Part shown: one piece after another, positions 29,365 through 39,360 of the stretch
Layout: every line of letters starts with the position of its first letter
Position numbering within the stretch: the first letter of the stretch is position 1
Source: Roseiflexaceae bacterium
Lineage (GTDB): Bacteria; Chloroflexota; Chloroflexia; Chloroflexales; Roseiflexaceae
Assembly (NCBI GenBank): GCA_947474225.1
Contig: CANJHS010000009.1
Coordinates: forward strand, 1-64,000
DNA length: 64,000 bases
Reading direction: 5' to 3'
Made by a program: the position numbers and the translations under genes
Notes under the pieces: model-generated
Seen by the model: only the letters and a program-made list of their open reading frames with translations
What the model was told of the DNA's origin: nothing
Database searches by the model: none

Positions 29365-31802
29365 GTCGCTGGGGTGCACATATTGTCGCTGCGCTCGGCG
29401 GGACTGCAGTCGGTCAGGTGCTGGCTGGCGTCGCTCAAGTCCTGATTGTGCGTGCGCTTGGCGTCGCAGGGTATGGGCAATATGCACTCCTGTATGCATG
29501 GCTTGCAGTCGCGAGTTCACTCCTCGGAGCGGGTCTCGACACCTGGGTACTCGATTACCAGAGCCGTCACCAGAAGCTCCTCGGCACCACCTTTCTACGC
29601 ATCCTCACCATCAAAACTATCGTGTGGGTAGGATGCGTGCTGATTGCCTACTTCTGGCTGCCGAACGTGCCGCGGAACGTCGTTGCAGTCGGTATGGTTG
29701 TTATTTTGGTCGATTCTCTGTGTGCGACTGGGTATCAGATGTTGCGCGCGCAGAACCGTCATCCGCTGGTCGCAGTGCTCCAACTCATCGGGCCGGGGCT
29801 ATTGCTTGCTGGGGTATTGTGCGGGTTTGCCTCTGATGTGCTCCAAATTATCTTGCTGCAACTCACGGTAGCTGTCACAACGGGCGCGGTGTTGTGGTGG
29901 GTTGTCCGTCGGTCAATGGGTATCGCCACCGATATTCGCTCGGTGTTGTTGCCTGGTGCGCTGCCATTCGTCATCTCAGACATTTGCGCACAGCTCTATA
30001 CGCAGAGCACCACCCTGCTCATGGGGAGCATGATGACAAGCACCGCAGTGGGAATTTATCGCGGTGCATGGAGCTTCGTCGGGTATTCGTTTATTGTCCC
30101 TGCAGTTCTCTTCCAGACCACACTTCCGCATCTCAATGCGCAGCAAAACTCTCATTCACGACGAACAGTCCTGCGCCGCAGCGCAACAGTATTGCTGATC
30201 TACGCAGTACTCATGGGCAGCTTTGTCGTATACGGAGCACCGTGGCTGTTACCTCTCTTGTACGGAACAAATTTCACTCCAAGTGCGGCTTTATTGCCGA
30301 TGTTTGCCTATGTGCCGTTGTTCAAGGCGATGAGTTTTTTCGGTGTGCTGATCCTGCTGATGGAAGGTCGTATCCGGCGCAGAATCGCCCTTCAGTGTGT
30401 CGTCGTGACCATCGTTTGGCTCACTGCACCATGGCTCATCCAACATGGCGGGATCATGGGAGCGGTCGAAGCGCAAATACTCAGCGAAGGAGTACTCGGG
30501 GCAGGCTACCTTCTGATTGCTGCATGGTCACTCCACATCACCGAACCGGCCGTATGGCCGCCACGACGCATTCTGGTTACCAATATGCACGGAAGTACAA
30601 ATGTCGGTGATGCTGCAATCCACCGCGCGCAATACACGCTGTTGCACTCGGTTTTCCCCACTGCAGACATCACACTTTCCTGCGCAAAACCACAAGAAAT
30701 GCAGCATTCCTTCCCTGCGACCAGAATTACCCGCGGCCTACACGGCTGGGTCTTTGCCGATGATGGCACGATTGCCCCGCTGCACAGTCGTGTGCGTGCA
30801 ATCGTCGTCCTATGCATTTCTGCAATTGTAGGTCGTTGGGGGATTATCCCACGCTGGGGATTGAATAGTGCCGAACAAGCCTCCGTTACTGCATTGCTCC
30901 AGGCAGATGTGGTATATGCAAGCGGCGGTGGGTATCTGTATGACGACGCATCTGCGCACCCTTGGCTCCGCCTGTTGAGTTGGGATTGCTGGTTAGTCGC
31001 CGATCTGCTCCTGGCACGAGCGTGGCATCGACCAATCGTTTTGTTGCCGCAGTCGATTGGTCCGCTGGTCAACAGACCATTTCTGCTGCTTTTGCGTTGG
31101 CTGCTGCGCGGCGTCCAAATGGTCTATGCGCGAGATTCGGCGACTGCCGCCGTTTTGACTACTCTTGGTGTGCGCCATCGGATTGCCCCAGATCTCGCAT
31201 GGGGCTTGCAAACCCAGTCTGCAGACCGCACGGACGCCCCGCACGTACCTGTCTTGGGGGTGAGTGCGCTCGACTGGGGTGCGCAATATCCATCATTCAC
31301 CGGCCAACAGTCATATGAAACCGCGCTGGTCACGACCATCAAGCACTATCTGTCCGGTGGTTGGCGCATCCAGTTGTTTAGTCAATGCCGTGACGCACAC
31401 CCAGCCTGGGACGATCGACTGGTCACCAACCGGATTGCCGCCCAAGTGCAAGGAGCAATCGAAGTCATGTCAGATATCACTGATCCTGTCACGCTCGCGC
31501 ATGCTTACGCACAGGTGGATTGTCTCATCGCAACGCGTATGCATGCAGCCATTTTGCGATTGCGCAACGGTGGTTCGTGTGTCGTCATCGGCTATCTTCC
31601 CAAAGCAGCAGCGCTGATGAATGATCTCGGTCTGGCTGCATGGCATATTCCCATTGATTCGGTCAATGCATCACTGCTGTGTACGGCAATAGACACGCGC
31701 TCACAACAAAAACCGTTAATTCGCGATGCATTGAACCACATTGACAGAGAGCAAATTATTTTTCGCGATGCAGTACGCGGCGGCCACATTACTGCGGAAT
31801 AG
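29346..31802 (+). CDS. Fusion protein: N-terminal Wzx-type polysaccharide flippase + C-terminal polysaccharide pyruvyl transferase domain
   Basis: N-terminal multi-TM segment to about residue 415, then RILVTNMHGSTNVGDAAIHRAQ...VVYASGGGYLYDD...RPIVLLPQSIGPL...LIATRMHAAILRLRNG. Confidence 0.85.
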   Translation: MAQPKISRWGAHIVAALGGTAVGQVLAGVAQVLIVRALGVAGYGQYALLYAWLAVASSLLGAGLDTWVLDYQSRHQKLLGTTFLRILTIKTIVWVGCVLIAYFWLPNVPRNVVAVGMVVILVDSLCATGYQMLRAQNRHPLVAVLQLIGPGLLLAGVLCGFASDVLQIILLQLTVAVTTGAVLWWVVRRSMGIATDIRSVLLPGALPFVISDICAQLYTQSTTLLMGSMMTSTAVGIYRGAWSFVGYSFIVPAVLFQTTLPHLNAQQNSHSRRTVLRRSATVLLIYAVLMGSFVVYGAPWLLPLLYGTNFTPSAALLPMFAYVPLFKAMSFFGVLILLMEGRIRRRIALQCVVVTIVWLTAPWLIQHGGIMGAVEAQILSEGVLGAGYLLIAAWSLHITEPAVWPPRRILVTNMHGSTNVGDAAIHRAQYTLLHSVFPTADITLSCAKPQEMQHSFPATRITRGLHGWVFADDGTIAPLHSRVRAIVVLCISAIVGRWGIIPRWGLNSAEQASVTALLQADVVYASGGGYLYDDASAHPWLRLLSWDCWLVADLLLARAWHRPIVLLPQSIGPLVNRPFLLLLRWLLRGVQMVYARDSATAAVLTTLGVRHRIAPDLAWGLQTQSADRTDAPHVPVLGVSALDWGAQYPSFTGQQSYETALVTTIKHYLSGGWRIQLFSQCRDAHPAWDDRLVTNRIAAQVQGAIEVMSDITDPVTLAHAYAQVDCLIATRMHAAILRLRNGGSCVVIGYLPKAAALMNDLGLAAWHIPIDSVNASLLCTAIDTRSQQKPLIRDALNHIDREQIIFRDAVRGGHITAE

Positions 31803-32226
31803 TTATCGACGCAGGACCGAGGTCAAACAGCGCATCCGGCTTGATTTCAATAATGCGTTCTGTGCTGTTCTTCTGCATAAGGGCCATCGACACCCCTTCA
31901 CGGAGGACTACGAGCACGACATATTTTCCCGGTGGGATGTTTGCAATTGCAAAGCTTCCAGAGGCGTCAGTCACTCCACCAATTCCACCCGAATCATCTG
32001 CGATATATGCCTGCGTTGCGCCTTCACCATAGAGCGTCGCCAGACGAACAGTACGATTCGCCAGCGGTTGGTTGGCTTGATCAAATAATTGCCCCCGCAT
32101 CAGTCCCATCCCTTTGACGGTTGCAATGGCGGTCACGTCTGGTGTGGAGGTTCGTGTCTGCGCTGCACACCCACTGAGTCCCAGTACAACTGCAACAATC
32201 ACCAAATACTTCATAAAATGCTTCAT
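31789..32226 (-). CDS. Lipoprotein with carboxypeptidase-regulatory-like (CarboxypepD_reg) domain
   Basis: Lipobox LGLSGCAAQ; GQLFDQANQPLANRTVRL...TDASGSFAIANIPPGKYVVLV. Confidence 0.8.
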   Translation of the reverse strand: MKHFMKYLVIVAVVLGLSGCAAQTRTSTPDVTAIATVKGMGLMRGQLFDQANQPLANRTVRLATLYGEGATQAYIADDSGGIGGVTDASGSFAIANIPPGKYVVLVVLREGVSMALMQKNSTERIIEIKPDALFDLGPASITIPQ

Positions 32227-32308
32227 AACACCCCTCTATAACCCAAACGTATTATTGCATAGTGACACAAATATCGATACGGTGATAAGGTACAAGAAAG
32301 AGGTATTT

Positions 32309-33934
32309 ATGGAATTCATGCGTCGTTCTCTCATCCAACTCGGCCTCGTCGTTTTGCTGGTCATCACAAGCGTTGGTTCTGCGTATGCAGCGACAAATGC
32401 ATACGATGCCAAATATGTGACGTCTGTTACGTATATGAATATAGGTAGCTACCCCGCAAACTTGAACCTAACGTTTTATGTCTCCGGGACTGGTTCTACG
32501 GTAGAATATCAGTTGCTCGATATCGATGGTTCAGCCCGAGTTATTCCAGTTAAGGCAAGTGCAACATTGGCCGTATCGACGGTGTCAGCTTTGAACAGCG
32601 ACAGCAAATACGGCGCAGTGGTCACCTCAAATCAGCAGCTCATCGCAACCATGGCACAGGTCGCAAATGATACGATTATTCGCACTCAACCTATTTCAAA
32701 CGGTTTCGCAGCAAGTGATGCAAGTAGCACAATCGTACTCCCAGCTGTCATGAAGAGCTGCTTTTCGGACGAACTTACTACCCGCTTCAGCGTGCAGAAT
32801 GCAGGATCTGCAGCAATATCAGATCTCACGATTACGTTGAAATGGCCAAATGGTGTTTCTACGACAAGTGGTATCACCGTGCCCTCGGCATTGGCTGCTG
32901 GCGATGTCCTACACTTCGACATGTCTTCGGTATCCGTCGGAGCAGTCCCTTCAAGTGTAACACTGCCCACCGGATGCGCTTTTAGTGGGTCTGCACTGAT
33001 ATCATCGGCGACAGTCGGTAGCAAACTCGTTGCTACTGCTGTTGAGCTCAGCACGGTGAACAAATACGCCAACAGTTACGAAGGAATGCCCGGTAATACT
33101 AGTGATGGCGCTTTAACACTCTATTTTCCCTCTGCGATGTGTCGCGTCAACTATGGCGATGGGGAGCAATCTACTTCTTATGCGGTCCAAAATCTGACAT
33201 CAGCCTCTGCAAACATCGTAGTTGAATATACCTACCGAATTCGTGCCACCGACGGCTCATTAGGCACAGAGCAAAACAAGACACTCAGACTCACCATCCC
33301 TGCGAATGGCAAAGGCAGTATCACTGGATGTGATCTATCCAAGAATACCGTCGGCAATACTAATGATGCCACTGGCAGTGGCATGCCAGCTGCAGCGGTC
33401 GGTTCTGCGATCATCACCTCAAATCGCAACATCGTCGGACTGCAAAAAATCAGCGGAGGCGGGATTTCTGCAGCAACACCCGCGATCATCACCGGTGGGG
33501 ACATTGTCAATACGCCGTTCGTCCGTTACTCTGTCAGCTGCTTCACAGCCACGCCAACCGCAACTGTCTGTCGTAACGAATCACGCCAACGGACGTTTTT
33601 CGCCGTCCAGAACATCGGCAATGCACCTGCCAAAATCAGGATGAATCTGTATAACCACCTGGGGGTTCTAGTCGGCACGTACACGACACCATCTTTGGTA
33701 GCTATTGGCGGCAAGGTCTCACTCGATCCTACCAAAGCTACTTCTGGGACAGCGTTGAACGAATTTGGGTATAATGTCGAAGGTAGCAATCTGATCTACG
33801 CAGGGAGTGCTCAATTCAAATCGCTCAATAATGCTGGGAACGCATCGTTATCCTCCATCGCGGTCGTTGTCCGTGTACTGTCGATGACGCCACTCGGTCA
33901 GACCGGCGATGATTACAATGGCACTCCACAATAA
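32309..33934 (+). CDS. Secreted surface protein with internally similar beta-rich modules
   Basis: Signal peptide MRRSLIQLGLVVLLVITSVGSAYA; recurrent F/Y-x-VQN-x-x motifs (FSVQNAGSAA, YAVQNLTSAS, FFAVQNIGNAP). Confidence 0.75.
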   Translation: MEFMRRSLIQLGLVVLLVITSVGSAYAATNAYDAKYVTSVTYMNIGSYPANLNLTFYVSGTGSTVEYQLLDIDGSARVIPVKASATLAVSTVSALNSDSKYGAVVTSNQQLIATMAQVANDTIIRTQPISNGFAASDASSTIVLPAVMKSCFSDELTTRFSVQNAGSAAISDLTITLKWPNGVSTTSGITVPSALAAGDVLHFDMSSVSVGAVPSSVTLPTGCAFSGSALISSATVGSKLVATAVELSTVNKYANSYEGMPGNTSDGALTLYFPSAMCRVNYGDGEQSTSYAVQNLTSASANIVVEYTYRIRATDGSLGTEQNKTLRLTIPANGKGSITGCDLSKNTVGNTNDATGSGMPAAAVGSAIITSNRNIVGLQKISGGGISAATPAIITGGDIVNTPFVRYSVSCFTATPTATVCRNESRQRTFFAVQNIGNAPAKIRMNLYNHLGVLVGTYTTPSLVAIGGKVSLDPTKATSGTALNEFGYNVEGSNLIYAGSAQFKSLNNAGNASLSSIAVVVRVLSMTPLGQTGDDYNGTPQ

Positions 33935-33941
33935 AAACAGC

Positions 33942-33976
33942 AAATACCCCTCCTGCGATGCAGGAGGGGTATTTTT
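33942..33976 (+). terminator. Intrinsic terminator
   Basis: AAATACCCCTCCTGC-GAT-GCAGGAGGGGTATTTTT. Confidence 0.95.
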
Positions 33977-33984
33977 GTATGATG

Positions 33985-35220
33985 TTACTGCGCAATCGGT
34001 GCGAAATTTTGGAACAACGCTTGGTACATGACTACCGCTGCACCACGACTATCTGCTATCACTAACTGCATTTGCCATGGCACGAGTTGCACGCTGCCGT
34101 GGACAAACATGGGCAATACTTCCCTCCCAATTACACCTTGCCCTGGACTATACACGTTCATTGAACCGGGTGTCCCTGCAGAGAAGACCAACATCGCCCC
34201 GAGGACACTGTATGCAACCGTGTCAGTCCAGGCCTGTCCTAGCTCCCCATCGGGATTCCATGTCTGTTTGTCTGCATCGTATGCGTACACTGCTCCCTCT
34301 TGGCTGATTGCGAGCAGCTGTTCTGCATTCACCACCACAGCAGCAAGCGAAACCCCTGGTGGAAGATTCGCCAGCTGCGTCCACGTACCGTCATAGATCC
34401 AGATCTTCGCTGCATGGGCACCACCTACCAAAACTACACACCGCCCCTGCCACCGCACGAGCTGCCGGACTTCGCCGACCACGGGCTGCGCGGTCATCGT
34501 TACCCATTCCACACCATCCCAGTGACGAATTGTCCCTGCCTTTGGCGCGTCCAGCAGCCACACCCCACTGCCGTCCGACCAGCCAATTCCATGCCCGACA
34601 GCAAAAGGCAAATCTGTCGCAGGCAACCACCTATGTGTGGCGCTGTCATACCGATCGACGCGCCGCTGGAGTGTAGCAGAGTCGCCACCACCCATCGCAT
34701 AGAGCTGCCCATTTGCCACCGCAAAAAGGACATGTGCACGTGGCAACGGTATTGCGGGCAGCGCATGCCATCGCGCATCGTTGCTGGACTGCGTGGTTGT
34801 GACCGGTGGTGCTTTTTGCGTAACCCACACACCATACCCAACGCTCAGCGCAACAACCATCGACACACCAATACCAATCCGCCCCGCCACACCTATATTT
34901 CGTCTCGCAAAGGGAAGAATGCTGCTAACTGCCGGAGGTAGCAGCGTTGCGTCTTGCAGCAGCGGATGATCGCCTTCTGTGAGCAGCGTTTGTGCTGCAG
35001 GTTCTTCGCTGCGTGGTTGCCGATGGGGTACATCGATGAGACCGTGTCGCACTGCATAGAGACTTGCTTCGGTGCGCGAGGCAACGTTGATTTTGGCGAA
35101 AATATTGCGGACATGGACTTTGACGGTGTTTTCACTAATGTCTAACTGGCCAGCAATTTGTCGATTACTCAACCCAGCTGCCACCAACAGCAATATCTGC
35201 AGCTCACGTTCACTCAACAT
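33985..35220 (-). CDS. Membrane-anchored regulator: N-terminal LuxR-type HTH, single TM, C-terminal Kelch-like propeller
   Basis: LSERELQILLLVAAGLSNRQIAGQLDISENTVKVHVRNIFAKI; TM IGIGVSMVVALSVGYGVWV; repeats of the LYAMGGGDS...W type. Confidence 0.85.
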   Translation of the reverse strand: MLSERELQILLLVAAGLSNRQIAGQLDISENTVKVHVRNIFAKINVASRTEASLYAVRHGLIDVPHRQPRSEEPAAQTLLTEGDHPLLQDATLLPPAVSSILPFARRNIGVAGRIGIGVSMVVALSVGYGVWVTQKAPPVTTTQSSNDARWHALPAIPLPRAHVLFAVANGQLYAMGGGDSATLQRRVDRYDSATHRWLPATDLPFAVGHGIGWSDGSGVWLLDAPKAGTIRHWDGVEWVTMTAQPVVGEVRQLVRWQGRCVVLVGGAHAAKIWIYDGTWTQLANLPPGVSLAAVVVNAEQLLAISQEGAVYAYDADKQTWNPDGELGQAWTDTVAYSVLGAMLVFSAGTPGSMNVYSPGQGVIGREVLPMFVHGSVQLVPWQMQLVIADSRGAAVVMYQALFQNFAPIAQ

Positions 35221-35225
35221 GCTGT

Positions 35226-37082
35226 TCACCATATCACTGCATATATTGCGACATCGCCGCTACGGAATCGGACGTCGAATTGACGCGATGTATCGAGCAT
35301 AGACGGCTTGGCCGCCCCTCCCCGTTCGCTGGCATAGATATAGGTGACCTCGCGATGTTCGGCCACAAATCGCTCCACAAAAGCCAAAGATCCATCCGCC
35401 TGGCGGAGCTCGCTGGTGACCTGCGCGAGCCGTGCAACATCAGCGGGCGCTGCGTAGGTATAGAGCACAGGCGGGGTGGTCACCGCAATCCCCGCGACTG
35501 GTAATAACCACCATCCACCATCCGCACCACGGTCGACTGCCCACATCCAGCCTGCTGCATTGGTCATCACCGTTGTGCCGGCAGGCAGATTGTCAACGGC
35601 CCACTGCAAGGCAGCACGATCATCCGCGGTCGCGATAATCGTTGTATCTTTGACTACCGGGACGATTCCCCCAATTGTAGCCGCTGCCAGCGCACCGACA
35701 CACAGCAAGGATAGCCATTCGGGCAACCGTCGGAACAACCCCACAGATGCCAAACCCATTGCCAGACCGATAGGTACATACAAGGCGGTGGTGACCGTTT
35801 CGTTGGTAAAAAATGACAGATACGGTAGACCAACAATCACCGGATTCGCCAGCAAAACCGTCACTGCAATCCAGAACAATACCGCCAAACCGCGCTTTGT
35901 ACGGTGACGAATCATCACTGCCAATGCGACGACAAGTGCCGGTACTAACCAGCGGTTATTGAGCGCCCATACCAATCCCCAGACAACACCATTGTGGCTT
36001 GGGTTGCCAGCCACATGCATCGCCGAGGTCCCCGCGCCACTCTGTGCATGCATACCGACAAAGAGCCACCAGGGGATGGTCATAGCCATGGCCACCACCA
36101 CTGGTCGTATGACAAAGCGGTCGGGCACGCCATGGACGATCAGCAGTCCAATCCCCCACAGCAACGCCAGCACAAATACGACCATGTGCGTCACTGCCAA
36201 CAACGACATCACCGCAGCAAGCCACACCCAGTGCGGACGACGCTCTGTGGGTTGCCACACCGACGCTAGCAACCATACTGCAGCGGGCAATATTGCCATC
36301 CCCGTCAACAGGGTGTAACGCCCCCAACTCAGATAGTACGCTGGCATAATCGACACAATCCCGACGGTCACGACCGTCGCAATGGTCGCCCACCAGGCAC
36401 GGGTCCAGAGCCAGACGAGTGCCGCAACAGATAGTACAGCACAGACATTCCATACCTGACCACTGATGCGCAAATACTCTGCGACATCACGGAGCGGGAT
36501 GGAGCTGAGCTGCATCATCACTGCCATGAAGCTGTGGAATCCACTGTGGTATGTCAATGCCGGCACAGGCAAATACGGTTCCAAGCTCCATGGCGCATGA
36601 CCCACCTCGACCGCAACACGAATCAACAGGGCATGATGGACCGAATCGACCCAGGGCGGCATTGCGACATCGGCAATTTGTGCCACTCGGGTCCAGAACA
36701 ACACCCCGATTGCAGCAACGACTGCAATGCCACCGATGCGCGTAGGGACATCAATCCTGATATCTTCGACCCGACGCCACCACCGTACCACTAACAACGG
36801 ACTACCCGCGCCTACTGCACACTGCCACACCCAGAGCGGGACAGCAATGTGCAACCAGGCAGCCCACGTATACACCAGCGCGATGCATGCAAAGCCAATA
36901 GTTGCGCGCACCAGGAGTGGGACTCGGCTGCCCGTCCACTCCTGTAGCCACCAGCCAGGAACAATCACAAGACAACCGAACACCGCTACCCAGCGCGCCA
37001 TGCCACCAGCAATCCAGAGCGCCAGTCCCATGCAGATGAGCATCAACACAAGATTTTTTTGGGTTGCTGCGCGCAGTCTCAT
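35226..37082 (-). CDS. Polytopic membrane protein (GT-C-like architecture)
   Basis: Many TM segments after MRLRAATQKNLVLMLICMGLALWIAGG; ATGA overlap with upstream ORF. Confidence 0.65.
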   Translation of the reverse strand: MRLRAATQKNLVLMLICMGLALWIAGGMARWVAVFGCLVIVPGWWLQEWTGSRVPLLVRATIGFACIALVYTWAAWLHIAVPLWVWQCAVGAGSPLLVVRWWRRVEDIRIDVPTRIGGIAVVAAIGVLFWTRVAQIADVAMPPWVDSVHHALLIRVAVEVGHAPWSLEPYLPVPALTYHSGFHSFMAVMMQLSSIPLRDVAEYLRISGQVWNVCAVLSVAALVWLWTRAWWATIATVVTVGIVSIMPAYYLSWGRYTLLTGMAILPAAVWLLASVWQPTERRPHWVWLAAVMSLLAVTHMVVFVLALLWGIGLLIVHGVPDRFVIRPVVVAMAMTIPWWLFVGMHAQSGAGTSAMHVAGNPSHNGVVWGLVWALNNRWLVPALVVALAVMIRHRTKRGLAVLFWIAVTVLLANPVIVGLPYLSFFTNETVTTALYVPIGLAMGLASVGLFRRLPEWLSLLCVGALAAATIGGIVPVVKDTTIIATADDRAALQWAVDNLPAGTTVMTNAAGWMWAVDRGADGGWWLLPVAGIAVTTPPVLYTYAAPADVARLAQVTSELRQADGSLAFVERFVAEHREVTYIYASERGGAAKPSMLDTSRQFDVRFRSGDVAIYAVIW

Positions 37083-37753
37083 GTGCCACTCGGATTCGTT
37101 ATAGCGCTGTGCGGAATATGCCGATTGGCTAGTCCTATTTCTTTTCTTGTCAATTGCGTCGTAGCGTTCACACAGCGGATGATGTGCGTCGTCCCATACG
37201 TATCTATGCCGGTGACACTCCCGTTGTCGACGCGCCAACTCCAGGTGTGGGTCAGCGGTATACCGGCAATAGCACTGAGGATTATCTGAATAGGCGCGGC
37301 CTGGGTGACTACAACAATACGTTGCCCCTGATGTCGTTGAATAAGTCCATGCCACGCGGCAATGCATCGCTGCGCGACTCCTGCAAGCGATTCACCACCC
37401 TCAGCACATCCATAGACGGGGTCACGCAGCCGCATCGCCATTGCCAACGGGTATGCGCGCACGGCGGCAGCGCGCGTCAGTCCGGTCAAGACACCAAGTG
37501 CTTGATCGGACCATGCATCTTCTTCGATGGGAGGCGCCATACACACAGACGCAAGGCAGCGTGCAGTCTGCACCGAAGCGGTCTGCGGGGCACAATAGAT
37601 TGCAACGATGCGTTGCCGACGCAATTGTAGGGCAGCCATCTCGCTCTGGGCGATGCCGAGTGGAGTCAGCGGACTGTCTAGCGTTCCTTGGAATTTTCGC
37701 TGCTGATTGGCAACACTTTGTCCTGCCCGGACGAACCAAATCGATGTACGCAT
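37079..37753 (-). CDS. Histidine-phosphatase (phosphoglycerate mutase-like) fold protein with substituted catalytic residues
   Basis: WFVRAGQSVANQQRKFQGTLDSPLTPLGIAQSEMAA; RAGQ in place of RHGE/Q; VTQAAPIQ in place of VSHGGVIR. Confidence 0.8.
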   Translation of the reverse strand: MRTSIWFVRAGQSVANQQRKFQGTLDSPLTPLGIAQSEMAALQLRRQRIVAIYCAPQTASVQTARCLASVCMAPPIEEDAWSDQALGVLTGLTRAAAVRAYPLAMAMRLRDPVYGCAEGGESLAGVAQRCIAAWHGLIQRHQGQRIVVVTQAAPIQIILSAIAGIPLTHTWSWRVDNGSVTGIDTYGTTHIIRCVNATTQLTRKEIGLANRHIPHSAITNPSGT

Positions 37754-37826
37754 GCCACCTCAAAAACACAAATGTCCGTAGCACCTGCTGTTACGGTCAT
37801 TGTACGGGAGGACACCGTGGTTGTCG

Positions 37827-38612
37827 TCAGCGACACACTGCCGTGGTTGTCTCGACCGTGATATCTTGGTAACGGATGAGTGGATTGATGTTGCTCACCA
37901 AATCACGCACAATATATGTCGCTTGCTGCGACGCACGTGTCAAAATTCCCCGCTGACATGCTTTCGTTCGTGCTGTTTGTGCGGTGTCGATGCTGAGTTG
38001 TTTGGTCAAGGCAACATCCAACTCCTGGTCCGTACCAAAGGTATACCGCAGACCATCCTTTTTAACATCGATGTACCGCTGACGTGCATCTTCGGCCACA
38101 CTGTCGATGGTTGCAGCAGGCAGCGTAATCGTAATTTTATTGCCGGGGGCGATGACAATCTGCACGTTCTGCAAATCAATGCCGGCACGAATCTCATAGG
38201 TCGCAAGCGCTTCGACCTGGAGCGTTCCCTTGAGCCACTTGTCCCATACGGATCGGTCCGTGCTCGTATCGATGTGCCAATGGCTCTCAACAATCATCGA
38301 TTGTGTCGTCAATTGCCATTCATTGCGCATACTCCGAACAATCGCATCTTGCGTCACGACATACGGCGTGGCAGTGGGGGTCGGCGTCATAGTGGGTACG
38401 TGCGTGGCAGTCGCTGTGGCGGTCGGTGTTTCTGTGGGCATTGGAGTGATCGTGACTGGCAGTGACGTCGCGGTCGCTTGCCCCGCCAACGTTATGTGCG
38501 GTAAACCGCTGCCCCAACTCGTTGTCGTGACCCACAAATAGACTGCGACCAGCACCACCAGTAGGCTGACCGTACGGATAAGTGAACCCAAGAACTGAAT
38601 GATGTGTTGCAT
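37827..38612 (-). CDS. DUF4230-like membrane-anchored protein with Thr/Pro-rich linker
   Basis: N-terminal TM, linker TPMPTETPTATATATHVPTMTPTPTATP, then domain similar to the neighbouring ORF. Confidence 0.7.
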   Translation of the reverse strand: MQHIIQFLGSLIRTVSLLVVLVAVYLWVTTTSWGSGLPHITLAGQATATSLPVTITPMPTETPTATATATHVPTMTPTPTATPYVVTQDAIVRSMRNEWQLTTQSMIVESHWHIDTSTDRSVWDKWLKGTLQVEALATYEIRAGIDLQNVQIVIAPGNKITITLPAATIDSVAEDARQRYIDVKKDGLRYTFGTDQELDVALTKQLSIDTAQTARTKACQRGILTRASQQATYIVRDLVSNINPLIRYQDITVETTTAVCR

Positions 38613-38637
38613 TTTCACGCTCCTCTTGTGCTGTCCT

Positions 38638-39360
38638 TTATTTGGTCGACAGCGGGGCAATAGCCTTGCAATCGCCCGCATTGATGACAACATTCACGGT
38701 CGTGATTCCTGGATTGACTGCTTTGATCAGCTGCGTCACGACGACGGTGAACTCCTCGGCAGCACGCTGCGTGATCCCCTGCGTACACGCCTCAGTCAAC
38801 AGCGCCTCTTGGACGGCGACTTGCGCTTTTTGATTGAGAAAACCATTTTTGTTCGGCGCAAACCACCCACGGCTTTCACGTTGACGACGCATCTGGGTCT
38901 GGTCGACCGTCAATGAAAAGACTTGGCTGGCGGGGACGGTCACCTGCACCGTGTGGCCATCATTTTCTACGCGGAGCGTGTCGGCAAACTGTGCCATATC
39001 CACACCGGCAATTACTCTACCCGTACCACAGAGCTCGAGGGTTTCGCCGACAAAGTACGAATAAAAGTGGTCCATCTCGTTGTTGTCTACCAATGCGCAA
39101 CCGGTTACGGTGGCGCCTTGCGTCTCCCAGCGATTCAACGCATGCATCGCACTGACGATTGCCTTGGTGGATACCACATTCACCTGTGGGTCTGGATTTG
39201 CTTCGGCAGCCGGGGGAGCTGTCGTTCGATCCCACAGTCCAGTGAATGCATTGGCAAAGGGCAACTCCGGGATGGTTTTGCCAATATAGTTCAGTGCAAA
39301 TACCACCAAGGCGATCAGGAAAATTGTTTTGATTACTATCGCGAGGAGTCGTGCGATCAT
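38638..39360 (-). CDS. DUF4230-like membrane-anchored protein (paralog)
   Basis: N-terminal TM; MAQFADTLRVENDGHTVQVTVPASQVFSLTVDQTQ...EACTQGITQRAAEEFTVVVTQLIKAVNPGITTVNVVI. Confidence 0.72.
   Translation of the reverse strand: MIARLLAIVIKTIFLIALVVFALNYIGKTIPELPFANAFTGLWDRTTAPPAAEANPDPQVNVVSTKAIVSAMHALNRWETQGATVTGCALVDNNEMDHFYSYFVGETLELCGTGRVIAGVDMAQFADTLRVENDGHTVQVTVPASQVFSLTVDQTQMRRQRESRGWFAPNKNGFLNQKAQVAVQEALLTEACTQGITQRAAEEFTVVVTQLIKAVNPGITTVNVVINAGDCKAIAPLSTK

Noticed and set aside
24552-31802. Possible mobile island for the glycan cluster
   Set aside because: No integrase, transposase, direct repeats or tRNA at the borders; variable content is typical of surface-glycan loci.
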